A stretch of DNA of 64,000 bases from Salinibacterium xinjiangense (GTDB taxonomy: Bacteria; Actinomycetota; Actinomycetes; Actinomycetales; Microbacteriaceae). This document shows, piece by piece, positions 35,337 through 43,596 of the stretch. The stretch is taken from positions 248,001-312,000 of the forward strand of contig NZ_BMLC01000002.1 in the NCBI RefSeq assembly GCF_014645015.1, in the 5' to 3' direction. The notes under the pieces are model-generated. The model worked only from the letters and a program-made list of their open reading frames with translations. It had not been told where the DNA came from and made no database searches. How positions within the stretch are numbered: position 1 is the first letter of the stretch; each line of letters begins with the position of its first letter. A program made the translations under genes and the position numbers.

Positions 35337-36470
35337 TCAGATGCGCGCGCCGTCCGCCCAGACACCGGTCACGTGCCACGTGTGGTTGAGCATGACGGCG
35401 TCTGCCGCAAATCCAGGGGCGAGCAGTCCGTGGCGGTGGTCGAGTCCGAGTGCTCGTGCCGGGGTGAGGGTCAGCGCAGTAACCGCGTCGACCGGGGGGA
35501 TGCGGGCATCCGCTATCGCGTTCCTGAGCGCTGCATCCTGCGTGAGGGTCGATCCCGCGATCGTTGTCGTGCCGCGGATCGTCGCGAGCCCGTCGCAGAC
35601 CGAGACGTCGAGCGACCCGAGTATGTAGTCCCCATCGACCGAGCCGGCCGCGGCCATCGCATCGGTCACCAGGGCGATGCGGCCCGGCGCTGAACCGAAA
35701 GCGAGGCGCGTGATGCTCGGATGCACGTGCATCCCGTCGGCGATCAGCTCGAGGGTCACCCGCTCGTCGTCGAACGCGGCAACCACTGGCCCGGGAGCCC
35801 GGTGGTGGATGCCCGGCATCGCGTTGAACGCATGGGTGAGGATGCGCGCACCGGCGTCGAAGGCCCGGTGCGCGAGTGCGTCGTCGGCCAGGGTGTGCCC
35901 GACCGCGACCGCGACACCAGCCTCGACCAACACGTCGATCGCCTCGAATGCGTGGGGGAGCTCGGGAGCGATCGTCAGCTGCCGCAAGGTGCTGTGAGCG
36001 GCGTTGAGCAACTGGTCGATGATCGCTGGCGAGGGTTCGAGCAGGTGCTCGAGGCCGTGGGCGCCGCGATTGCCCGGTGCGAGGAACGGGCCCTCGAGGT
36101 GGGAGCCGAGCACGAGTGGTTCACGCGCCGCGACAGCAGCGATCAACTCGAGGTTCGCGAGGAGTTCGTCGAGCGGGCTCGCGACGAGGCTGATGACCGA
36201 ACGGGTGGTGCCGTGGGAACGGTGCATGGCGAGGGCGGAGGCGAGGGCATCCGCTCCATTGTCGTAGCTGAAGCCGCCGCCGCCATGGCCGTGCATGTCG
36301 AGGAACCCCGGAACGAGCCAGTGCCCGTCCACGTCGACGGTTTCGGCAGCGTCGGGATGCTCGGGTCCGCTCCCGGTCGACGAGATGGTGTCGCCGTCGA
36401 CGAGCATCCAGAAGTCGTCGACCTGCCCGTGCGCGTCGAGTTTGCGCGCGGAGTGGAAGAGGACGGCCAT
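35337..36470 (-). CDS. nagA: N-acetylglucosamine-6-phosphate deacetylase
   Basis: Converts GlcNAc-6-P to glucosamine-6-P and acetate. 377 residues from the ATG at 36470, six bases after the hexosaminidase stop. Amidohydrolase fold: metal site PGFLDMHGHGG, LGSHLEGPFLAP, AVGHTLAD, THAFNAMPGIHHR and the catalytic Asp in ALVTDAMAAAG. Second gene of hexosaminidase-nagA. nagB (glucosamine-6-P deaminase) is not in the window. Confidence 0.95.
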   Translation of the reverse strand: MAVLFHSARKLDAHGQVDDFWMLVDGDTISSTGSGPEHPDAAETVDVDGHWLVPGFLDMHGHGGGGFSYDNGADALASALAMHRSHGTTRSVISLVASPLDELLANLELIAAVAAREPLVLGSHLEGPFLAPGNRGAHGLEHLLEPSPAIIDQLLNAAHSTLRQLTIAPELPHAFEAIDVLVEAGVAVAVGHTLADDALAHRAFDAGARILTHAFNAMPGIHHRAPGPVVAAFDDERVTLELIADGMHVHPSITRLAFGSAPGRIALVTDAMAAAGSVDGDYILGSLDVSVCDGLATIRGTTTIAGSTLTQDAALRNAIADARIPPVDAVTALTLTPARALGLDHRHGLLAPGFAADAVMLNHTWHVTGVWADGARI

Positions 36471-36475
36471 GGTGC

Positions 36476-37879
36476 TCAGGCTACTTCGCCATGGTCGATG
36501 CCGAGGGCATCGAGCAATGTGACGAATCGTTCGAGGCGATGGCGGAAATCGCCGCCATCGCGCGTTGCTGCCGGTGACCACGCGATCTCTGCAATCGAGG
36601 CGAGTCGCGGGAAGGCGAGGTACTCGACGTCGCGGATCGTCGCCGTCGTCTCGCTCCACAGCGGCGCTTCTATCCCGAGCAACTGCTCGTCACCGATGCC
36701 CGGGATGATGGTGGCGGGATCCCAATCGTACGACTCGGCGATCGAGGTCGGCCCGTTCGCCCAGATGAGCCCCAACTCCGTCCCGGCGTCGTACTTGATG
36801 TCGAGGTAGGCCACGTCGGCTGGCGACATGATGATCGAGCCGCCCTGTTTCACGAACGAGAGCGTGTGCTCGGCTGCGCCCTCCTGCGGGGTGATGAAGC
36901 CCCAGTACTGTCCGATCGTGCCGGCCGGCAGTGCCTCGCTCTTGCCCATCTCGTGCCAGCCGATGAGCTTCTTGCCGTGGCGTGCCGCGATCGCGGTCGC
37001 CCGCTGGATGAAGTGGAGGAAGTCGTCGTCTGTCGTCGACAACGACTCGTCGCCCCCGAGGTGCAGGTACGGGCCCGGTGTGAGGTCGGCGATCTCGCGA
37101 ACCACATCGTCGACGAACCGGTACGTTTCTTCGCTGCGGATCGCGAGCGAGCTAAATCCCACCTCGATTCCCTCGTACGGCTCTACCGGGATGTCACTGA
37201 GCTCGGGGTAGGCCACGCTCGCGGCATTGGTGTGGCCGGGCAGGTCGACCTCCGGCACGATCGTGATGAACCTGGATGCCGCGTACCGCACGATCTCGCG
37301 ATACTCGTCCTTCGTATAGAAGCCTCCGCCCCGCCCGCCGATCTCGGTGGTCGCTCCGGCTTTCGTGAGCTCGGGCCACGAGTCGATCTGGATGCGCCAG
37401 CCCTGGTCATCCGTGAGGTGCAGGTGCAGGTGATTGAGTTTTAGCAGAGCGATGTCGTCGATGTACTTCTTGACGTCATTCACGGAGAAGAAATGGCGGG
37501 CCACGTCGAGCATGGCACCGCGGTAGTCGAAACGCGGATGGTCGTCGATGCGGGTGATCGGCAGCTCGGCGTTCGTGATGCCGGAGGCCTGGTCGGCCGC
37601 CAGCAGCTGCCGCAACGACTGCACGGCGAGGAAGAGCCCGGTGGCAGATTCGGCTTCGGCCCGGATGCCGCTGCTCGTGATCTCGAGCGAGTAGCCGCCG
37701 GGCGCGGGCGAGGCCCCCAGGGCGAACTCGATCGTTGGATCGTTCGAGATCGCGAGCCCCAGCACGTCGGCGGCGTAACCCGCGACGACGGTTTCGCCGC
37801 CTACCGTCGCTGCGCTCGTGAGAGTGAACGACCCGCAGCCGTCGATCCGGCTTACGGGAGCGGGGATGACTGTCGTCAT
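36476..37879 (-). CDS. GH20 beta-N-acetylhexosaminidase, cytoplasmic
   Basis: 467 residues without a signal peptide, so it acts inside the cell, probably on chitobiose imported by the neighbouring transporter. Small N-terminal GH20b domain, then the barrel: MLDVARHFFSVNDVKKYID, HLHLTDDQGWRIQ, EVDLPGHTNAA and the catalytic Asp-Glu pair in LHLGGDESLS. A ROK-type operator lies 28 bases before the ATG, so the repressor at 29907 probably controls it. Confidence 0.94.
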   Translation of the reverse strand: MTTVIPAPVSRIDGCGSFTLTSAATVGGETVVAGYAADVLGLAISNDPTIEFALGASPAPGGYSLEITSSGIRAEAESATGLFLAVQSLRQLLAADQASGITNAELPITRIDDHPRFDYRGAMLDVARHFFSVNDVKKYIDDIALLKLNHLHLHLTDDQGWRIQIDSWPELTKAGATTEIGGRGGGFYTKDEYREIVRYAASRFITIVPEVDLPGHTNAASVAYPELSDIPVEPYEGIEVGFSSLAIRSEETYRFVDDVVREIADLTPGPYLHLGGDESLSTTDDDFLHFIQRATAIAARHGKKLIGWHEMGKSEALPAGTIGQYWGFITPQEGAAEHTLSFVKQGGSIIMSPADVAYLDIKYDAGTELGLIWANGPTSIAESYDWDPATIIPGIGDEQLLGIEAPLWSETTATIRDVEYLAFPRLASIAEIAWSPAATRDGGDFRHRLERFVTLLDALGIDHGEVA

Positions 37880-37906
37880 GTCGGTCCAATCTGCGTGGCC
37901 ACCTCG

Positions 37907-37933
37907 TAGTTTGTCAGGAGTCCTAACTAACTA
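37907..37933. promoter_or_regulatory. ROK-type operator upstream of hexosaminidase-nagA
   Basis: TAGTTTGTCAGGA (37907-37919) and TCCTAACTAACTA (37921-37933) are inverted half-sites around one base, 11 of 13 positions paired. Layout and half-site sequence (TTwGTyAG) resemble the site at 29881, so the same ROK repressor probably binds both. Confidence 0.75.
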
Positions 37934-37978
37934 CCAGATCATTCTGCCAGAGAAGCCGCTGTCACCGTCGAATTATGG

Positions 37979-38926
37979 CTATCGAGCCGCGATCGCCTGG
38001 CCTAGCGCGTCCCCGGAGGCCCACGCCGTCGCCACCGACGAACGTTCACCCCAGGCGTCTCCGCACACCGCGATTCCGTCGTCGAGAAGGAACGGTTCAG
38101 CATGCTGCGCCGTCGGCCGCGCGAACGTCCACCGGTACGCGAATGACTGCACCGGTGCATCCTTGAGGGAAAGCAGGCGCCTGACCGCGTCGACCACCGG
38201 CACGATCGCGCCATCCGGGTCGTCGAGGTGCTTGAGGGCGAGGGCGGCAGACGTGTGGGCGACGAGGACGGGGGCCGCATCGCCACGCCGGTCCCCGTCG
38301 TCGGCCAGCGACGACAGATCGGGCGAGTCGTTGACGAACGCCGCATGGAACGGCGCCCACTCCCGGCTTGCCCACTCCAGTACGATCGCGATGCTGGGGC
38401 CCCAGCCGGAGCCGTCATCCAGCTTCTCCCGCAGCGTGGATGCCGCGTCGAGCAGCCGACGTGCCTGCGGGTCTGGCATCGCAAGCACGACGGTGTCATA
38501 GCGCTGGCCGTCGACTTCGCCAGCGGCAACCTGCTCGACTGTGACGCCCTGCTCGACGTCGATGCCGCGAGCGAGGTCTACGACGAGCCCCCGCAGTCCG
38601 CCCGGCGCGGCATACCGCATCGGGCCGGTGCTGGAACGCTGGATGCCGTCGGGCCCGGCCACCGCGATGGTGTCAGTCCACGGGCGCGCGAGCTCGTGCC
38701 CGACCCACCCCGCCACGACGTCGGCGAATCCGGAGCCGGGCTCGGCGGTGAAGTATGCCGCACCGAGGTCGACCGTGCGACCGTTGACCGTGCGGCTCGC
38801 CATCCGCCCGCCGGGCTTGTGGCCGCGATCGATCACGCGTGCCGAGACTCCCGCGCGGTGCAGCGCCTGGGCGCAGGCGATACCGGCAATGCCGGCGCCG
38901 ACGATGAGAACTGAAGGTTTCTGCAT
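37979..38926 (-). CDS. FAD-dependent amine-oxidase-like (renalase-type) protein
   Basis: 315 residues from the ATG at 38926 (GGATGGAG upstream). The N-terminal Rossmann motif VLIVGAGIAGIACAQAL and GHKPGGRMASR bind FAD; a C-terminal FAD segment reads IAVCGDAWGERSSVATAWASG. Layout matches the NAD(P)-binding, renalase-like flavoproteins common in actinobacteria. Substrate unknown. It is separate from the nag genes and reads toward the ROK operator. Confidence 0.85.
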   Translation of the reverse strand: MQKPSVLIVGAGIAGIACAQALHRAGVSARVIDRGHKPGGRMASRTVNGRTVDLGAAYFTAEPGSGFADVVAGWVGHELARPWTDTIAVAGPDGIQRSSTGPMRYAAPGGLRGLVVDLARGIDVEQGVTVEQVAAGEVDGQRYDTVVLAMPDPQARRLLDAASTLREKLDDGSGWGPSIAIVLEWASREWAPFHAAFVNDSPDLSSLADDGDRRGDAAPVLVAHTSAALALKHLDDPDGAIVPVVDAVRRLLSLKDAPVQSFAYRWTFARPTAQHAEPFLLDDGIAVCGDAWGERSSVATAWASGDALGQAIAAR

Positions 38927-39033
38927 AACTCCATCCTGCACCGTCGCGGTGGAATGCGGCACGTCGCGGATGGGTCTCGGCAAAGCCCAAGGTTCGACGA
39001 TGGCCCGGTCTGCTCAGCCCGGTCAGCTCAGTG

Positions 39034-39106
39034 TGGGCCCGGTGGGGCTCGAACCCACGACCAACGGATTAAAAGTCCGATGCTCTACCAACTGAGCTAC
39101 AGGCCC
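39034..39106 (-). tRNA. tRNA-Lys (anticodon TTT)
   Basis: On the minus strand: acceptor GGGCCTG with CGGGCCC, D-arm GCTC-AGTTGGTA-GAGC, anticodon loop CTTTTAA on stem TCGGA/TCCGT, T-arm GTGGG-TTCGAGC-CCCAC, discriminator A. All four arms pair. CCA is not encoded. 73 bases. Confidence 0.97.
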
Positions 39107-39131
39107 TACCCGACCAGCGTACCGTGGAGTT

Positions 39132-39761
39132 ATGGCCGACGATTTCCACAAGCCCACCCAATACTCGGGCGATAAGTTCGACACGTTCGAGGGTGGGGAA
39201 GATCCTGCACAGATCATGCGGGTGGCGCACGACACGGCGAATGCGCTGCTCAGCCGCGCCAGGGCGACCGACGACGCCGAGGTCATCGAACGACTCGTGG
39301 CTTACACCGACGCCAACGGAATCGATGCGCTCGCCGAACTCTGGGCACGCTCCAGCCCGCGCAGCCTGCCCGGCGCGCTGTGGCGCATCTACCTCATCCG
39401 GGTGCTCATCCGACAGGATGCCACGGGCACCAGTTTCCTGTTCCAGCGCGGCCTCGACATGCTGCCGACCATCGACGCGCTCGTTGCCGGAGCGCCGATG
39501 CCCACGGGTCCCGACGAGATCACGGCACTCGCCGACCAGATCCTGCGCGGTCTCTTCCGGGGGGACTTCGCCATCGCTCTCGACCGCGCGGCCTCGTTCA
39601 GCCGCATTCTGGCCGCAGGGTGCACCAGCGCTGCGGATGACGCGGATCCGACCAACCCCGAGCGGGCTACCGAGCTGACGACCCGGGCCGACCGTCTCGC
39701 GCAGACGGCGGATGAGTTCGCAGGATGTGCGCGCTTGTATCGCGCCGGGAACCTGGAGTAG
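39132..39761 (+). CDS. Conserved actinobacterial protein of unknown function
   Basis: 209 residues, acidic, helical, no membrane span. Begins MADDFHKPTQYSGDKFDTFEG and contains SLPGALWRIYLIRVLIR. Homologs are widespread in actinobacteria and, from memory, often carry the misleading label DNA-directed RNA polymerase subunit beta; no polymerase motif is present. The start is 25 bases from the divergent tRNA-Lys. Confidence 0.8.
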   Translation: MADDFHKPTQYSGDKFDTFEGGEDPAQIMRVAHDTANALLSRARATDDAEVIERLVAYTDANGIDALAELWARSSPRSLPGALWRIYLIRVLIRQDATGTSFLFQRGLDMLPTIDALVAGAPMPTGPDEITALADQILRGLFRGDFAIALDRAASFSRILAAGCTSAADDADPTNPERATELTTRADRLAQTADEFAGCARLYRAGNLE

Positions 39762-39809
39762 GGGCCTTCGCCACTGCGGGCGGCACTCAGCGAACGTTGC
39801 TAAAGTGAC

Positions 39810-39890
39810 GGAGCCGGGCCGCGGTAACCCCGGGCTCCACTAATAGCCGCTTCGAGCGGCCTCGCGCCGAGAGGTGTTCTGCGGCTCGGC
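39810..39890 (+). other. Three consecutive stem-loops before sigK
   Basis: Stem 1 pairs GGAGCC (39810-39815) with GGCTCC (39833-39838). Stem 2 is GCCGCT-TCG-AGCGGC (39846-39860). Stem 3 pairs GCCGAG (39866-39871) with CTCGGC (39885-39890). ACCTCTC (~39914-39920) could compete by pairing with GAGAGGT at 39869-39875. No T-tract, so these may be part of the sigK leader or a factor-dependent terminator. The 239-base gap 39762-40000 holds no gene. Confidence 0.45.
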
Positions 39891-40000
39891 ACCAACCTCG
39901 TCAGGCGACTTACCTCTCTCTCGCCCCGGTTGAGACCAAACTGCTTCAGCAACGGCCACGAATACCCTGTGATCCGATGCAGCAGGGGAGGTTAAGTGTC

Positions 40001-40609
40001 ATGCTGGAGACCATGTCTCAGGAGAATGATGTTTCGGCCGGACCCAACGCAGGGCGTGCCGCTGCTGCCAGCCAGCAGGATCTTCTCGAGCGAGTCGCGA
40101 ACGGTGACCAGTTGGCGTTCAGCGAACTGTACGACCACATCTCGCCTCGAGTCTTCGGCCTCATCAAACGGCTCCTGCGCGACCACTCCCAGTCGGAAGA
40201 GGTGACCCAGGAGGTTTTCCTGGAAATCTGGCAAACCGCAACGCGGTTTGATCCGAATAAAGGAGCAGCAGCAACCTGGATTCTCACGATGGCTCACCGC
40301 AGGGCGGTAGACCGGGTGAGATCTTCACAATCGTCACGAAACCGCGACACCCGTATCGGCATCCGTGATTACAGCCCTGACTACGACAACGTCGCAGAAA
40401 CAATTGAAGTCCGCATCGAGCACGAAAGGGTGGAGAAGGCAATGTCACGACTTACCGAATTACAACGCCAAGCTGTCTCCCTTGCGTACTATGGCGGGTT
40501 CAGCCACAGCGAAGTGGCAGCACAACTGAGTGTGCCAATCGGCACTGTCAAAACACGACTGCGCGACGGCATGATCCGTCTGCGTGATGAGTTGGGGGTG
40601 ACATCGTGA
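40001..40609 (+). CDS. sigK: ECF RNA polymerase sigma factor SigK
   Basis: 202 residues from the ATG at 40001, chosen because GGGGAGG lies nine bases before it (an upstream ATG at 39977 lacks this). Region 2: AFSELYDHISPRVFGLIKRL, SEEVTQEVFLEIWQTA, WILTMAHRRAVDRVR. Region 4: LTELQRQAVSLAYYGGFSHS, then GTVKTRLRDGMIRLRDELG. It directs polymerase to stress promoters and is coupled by a four-base overlap to its anti-sigma gene. Confidence 0.94.
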   Translation: MLETMSQENDVSAGPNAGRAAAASQQDLLERVANGDQLAFSELYDHISPRVFGLIKRLLRDHSQSEEVTQEVFLEIWQTATRFDPNKGAAATWILTMAHRRAVDRVRSSQSSRNRDTRIGIRDYSPDYDNVAETIEVRIEHERVEKAMSRLTELQRQAVSLAYYGGFSHSEVAAQLSVPIGTVKTRLRDGMIRLRDELGVTS

Positions 40610-41388
40610 CTCCCCGAAAGCACGAGGTCGAAAGCCTGTCAGGCGCGTATGCGCTCCATGCACTGGACAATGACGAGACGAGGCTTTTCGAAGCCCACCT
40701 CGCCGAGTCTGAAGAGACCCGTAACGAGGTGACCGAGTTGACCGATACTGCCGTGCTGCTCGGCATGGCGATCGATCCCGTCGCACCTCCAGCTTCACTG
40801 AAGCTGGGCATCATGGCACAGCTCGCAAGCACGCCGCAGCTGCCCCGCGAAGAGGCCGGACGGGTGCAGGATCCGATCCACCCCAGCAGCTTCAACGGCA
40901 AAGCCGCAGCCAAGGCGCAGGCCCGCTGGTTCTCGAAGCCCCTGACGGCCCTGGCGAGCATCGCCGCCGCGGTCATTCTGGTGGTGGGTGGTGGCGTCAT
41001 CGTCAACTCCGTCAACGACAACTCCTTCCAGCAGGCGCAGGCGAACCAGCTAGCCGCCATCGGTTCGGCGAACGACACCCAGCGTGTCGACACCGCGATC
41101 GGCAGCGGGGGCTCCGCCACGCTGATGTGGTCGCAAGAGCTCGGTACCTCGGCATTCATCGCCGAGGGCCTGCAGGAGCTTGCCTCAGGCAAGACCTACG
41201 AGCTGTGGTACATCGGCAGTGACGGTCCTCGTGCAGCGGGGACCTTCAACATCGACAAAAACGGTAATGCCTGGCGCGTACTGGACGGCGAGCTTCAGAG
41301 CGGCGACGTCATCGGTGTCACGATCGAACCATCGGGCGGGTCGGAGTCGCCGACCACGGCCCCCGTCGTCAGCATCCAGAGCGCCTGA
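40606..41388 (+). CDS. rskA: RskA-type membrane anti-sigma factor
   Basis: 260 residues. An N-terminal anti-sigma domain (~1-75, SLSGAYALHALDNDETRLFE), one membrane span near 120-142 (ALASIAAAVILVVGGGVIV) and an extracytoplasmic RskA domain with ELWYIGSDGPRAAGTF. It should hold SigK at the membrane until proteolysed. The GTG overlaps the sigK stop. Confidence 0.92.
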   Translation: MTPRKHEVESLSGAYALHALDNDETRLFEAHLAESEETRNEVTELTDTAVLLGMAIDPVAPPASLKLGIMAQLASTPQLPREEAGRVQDPIHPSSFNGKAAAKAQARWFSKPLTALASIAAAVILVVGGGVIVNSVNDNSFQQAQANQLAAIGSANDTQRVDTAIGSGGSATLMWSQELGTSAFIAEGLQELASGKTYELWYIGSDGPRAAGTFNIDKNGNAWRVLDGELQSGDVIGVTIEPSGGSESPTTAPVVSIQSA

Positions 41389-41415
41389 CCTGGCGTTTCG
41401 ACCTTCGGGTCCCAG

Positions 41416-41441
41416 AAGGCCCCCGGTTCTCCGGGGGCCTT
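41416..41441 (+). terminator. Rho-independent terminator of sigK-rskA
   Basis: AAGGCCCCCGG (41416-41426), loop TTCT, CCGGGGGCCTT (41431-41441), 11 perfect pairs and a short T-run, 28 bases after the rskA stop. Confidence 0.85.
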
Positions 41442-41493
41442 TCCTGTCCCCGCATGCCCGCCGCGCCTGCCGCGCGCCGCACCTCCACCTTCA

Positions 41494-41595
41494 CCTTCCG
41501 AAATGACGGAAGTGGGCGCATCCTATCCACTCACTCCCGCTTGATTCCGGGCTTGAGGATGAGCAGGATGCCGCCACTTCCGTCGTTTCGGAAGG
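41494..41595. repeat. Long-armed inverted repeat, copy 2, between convergent rskA and pstB
   Basis: The arm CCTTCCGAAATGACGGA (41494-41510) is identical to copy 1. It continues as AGTGGGCGCATCCT and pairs with AGGATGCCGCCACT plus TCCGTCGTTTCGGAAGG ending at 41595. The stem is about 31 bp with three or four mismatches around a ~40-base loop. The sequence beyond the 17-base end differs from copy 1, so copies share ends, size (91 and 102 bases) and convergent location. 41389-41709 has no gene. Confidence 0.8.
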
Positions 41596-41666
41596 AAAAG
41601 GGGGCGGAAGGGCGCGGCGCGGAAGGAAGGGGGCAGGGAGCAGCTGGCCGACGTGGTGGCAAACGA

Positions 41667-41690
41667 AAAGCCCCCGAACTCCCAGGGCCT
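41667..41690 (-). terminator. Probable terminator of the pst operon
   Basis: On the minus strand AGGCCCTGGGAGTTCGGGGG is followed by CTTTTCG: a short G/C stem (GCCCT with GGGGC) and a T-run, about 20-43 bases after the pstB stop. Confidence 0.6.
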
Positions 41691-41709
41691 CAGCGCCAGA
41701 CGGGCAGGA

Positions 41710-42489
41710 TCAGCCGAATTTGCCTGAAACGTAGTCCTCTGTGGCCTGCACGCTGGGCTTCGAGAACATCGTGACCGTGTCGTCGTACTCGATGAGCCTG
41801 CCCGGCTTGCCGGTGCCGGCGATGGTGAAGAAGGCCGTGCGGTCGGAGACCCGCGATGCCTGCTGCATGTTGTGGGTCACGATCACGATCGTGTACTCCT
41901 GCTTAAGCTCTTCGATGAGGTCTTCGATGGCGAGAGTCGAGATCGGGTCCAGCGCCGAACACGGCTCATCCATCAGGATGACCTCAGGCTCGACAGCGAT
42001 CGCGCGGGCGATGCAGAGTCGCTGCTGCTGCCCGCCGGAGAGACCTGAGCCGGGGAGGCCCAGGCGATCCTTGACCTCGTTCCAGAGGTTGGCGCCCTGC
42101 AGCGATTTCTCGACCAGGGCATCGCCGTCGCTCTTCGACATGCGGGTGTTGTTGAGCTTCACACCTGCGAGCACGTTGTCGCGGATCGACATCGTGGGGA
42201 ACGGATTCGGACGCTGGAACACCATGCCGACCTGGCGACGCACCAGCACGGGGTCGACACCGGGGCCGTAGAGGTTGTTGCCGTCGATCAGCACTTCGCC
42301 CTCGACGAAGGCGCCGGGGATGACTTCGTGCATTCGGTTCAGGGTGCGCAGAAACGTCGACTTACCGCAACCGGAGGGGCCGATGAATGCCGTCACCGTA
42401 CGCGGCTCGATCTTCAGCGTGACGTCTTCGACGGCTTTGAACTTGCCGTAGTAGACATTGAGGTCGTTGACTTCGATGCGCTTTGACAC
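41710..42489 (-). CDS. pstB: Phosphate ABC transporter ATP-binding protein
   Basis: 259 residues. Walker [11 protein letters not shown]-loop [14 protein letters not shown], signature [15 protein letters not shown], Walker [14 protein letters not shown] and switch His in IVTHNMQQ. Energises high-affinity phosphate uptake. Last gene of pstSCAB, 24 bases after pstA. Confidence 0.97.
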   Translation of the reverse strand: MSKRIEVNDLNVYYGKFKAVEDVTLKIEPRTVTAFIGPSGCGKSTFLRTLNRMHEVIPGAFVEGEVLIDGNNLYGPGVDPVLVRRQVGMVFQRPNPFPTMSIRDNVLAGVKLNNTRMSKSDGDALVEKSLQGANLWNEVKDRLGLPGSGLSGGQQQRLCIARAIAVEPEVILMDEPCSALDPISTLAIEDLIEELKQEYTIVIVTHNMQQASRVSDRTAFFTIAGTGKPGRLIEYDDTVTMFSKPSVQATEDYVSGKFG

Positions 42490-42513
42490 AGGTTTCCTTT
42501 TCTTGCGCGCCGC

Positions 42514-43596
42514 TTAGCGGCCGAGCTTGGGGGAGAAGATGCGGGCGATCAATCGGGCGATCAGGTTCAGCAGCATCACGATGAGGATGAGGGTGAGCGC
42601 GCCAGCCCAGGCGCGGTCGAGGTAGGGCTGCACCTCTGAGCCAGGGTTCTGGTATTGCGTGTAGACGAAGACCGGCAGCGACATCATCCGGTCGCTGAGG
42701 AGGTCGTAATTCATGCTCGCGGTGAAGCCCGAGATGATCAGCAGCGGCGCGGTCTCGCCGATGACGCGCGCGATCGCGAGTGTCACACCGGTTGTGATTC
42801 CGGCGATGGATGTCGGGATCACGATCTTGAGAATGGTCAGCCATTTCGGCACCCCGAGCGCGTATGCAGCCTCGCGCAGCTCGTTGGGAACAAGTTTCAG
42901 CATCTCCTCGCTGGAGCGCACCACCACGGGAATCATCAGCAGCGAGAGCGCGATCGAGCCACCGAATCCGAACCGGATTCCCGGGTCGTCCAGGATCAGG
43001 GCGAAGAAGGCGAACGCGAAAAGACCGGCAACGATCGAGGGGATGCCTGTCATGACGTCCACGAAAAACGTGATCGCTCTCGCTAACGCTCCCCGGCCGT
43101 ACTCGACGAGATAGATCGCGGTCAGCAGCCCGACAGGTACGGAGATGAGCGTGGCCATCCCGGTGATGAGCAGCGTCCCGGTGATGGCGTGCAGCGCACC
43201 ACCGCCCTCACCGACGACGTTACGCATCGACTGACCGAAGAAGCCAGGATCGAACCTCGGCAGACCATTGGAGACGACGGTGAACAGCAGCGAGATGAGC
43301 GGAATCAGCGCGATCAGGAAGGCGCTGACCACGAGAGCTGTGACCAGACGGTCTTTGGCCTGACGAAGGCCTTCGACGAGGTAGGCAAAAACGAAGATCA
43401 GTACGATGAACAGGAACAATCCCAGAAGCAGTGCTGCGCTGATGTTGAACTCGGTGCCGGAGCCTGCGGCGATGAGCGCGAAGATCACACCCATGATCGC
43501 CCAGCTGCCGAGGAGGATCACCCAGGTCGCCCACCGGGGGAGTCGGCCGGTGGTGAGGGAGTTCACAATTCCGGTGGACTGCGCCGCGGCGGTCAT
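42514..43596 (-). CDS. pstA: Phosphate ABC transporter permease PstA
   Basis: 360 residues, longer than minimal PstA because of extra N-terminal hydrophobic spans (WATWVILLGSWAIMG, LLLGLFLFIVLIFVFAYLV), as usual in actinobacteria. Core: GTLLITGMATLISVPVGLL, MTGIPSIVAGLFAF and the ATPase-docking EAAYALGVPKWLTI. One-base overlap with pstC. Confidence 0.95.
   Translation of the reverse strand: MTAAAQSTGIVNSLTTGRLPRWATWVILLGSWAIMGVIFALIAAGSGTEFNISAALLLGLFLFIVLIFVFAYLVEGLRQAKDRLVTALVVSAFLIALIPLISLLFTVVSNGLPRFDPGFFGQSMRNVVGEGGGALHAITGTLLITGMATLISVPVGLLTAIYLVEYGRGALARAITFFVDVMTGIPSIVAGLFAFAFFALILDDPGIRFGFGGSIALSLLMIPVVVRSSEEMLKLVPNELREAAYALGVPKWLTILKIVIPTSIAGITTGVTLAIARVIGETAPLLIISGFTASMNYDLLSDRMMSLPVFVYTQYQNPGSEVQPYLDRAWAGALTLILIVMLLNLIARLIARIFSPKLGR

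Noticed and set aside
39132-39761. RNA polymerase beta subunit fragment
   Set aside because: No polymerase motif and a complete, self-contained 209-residue frame.
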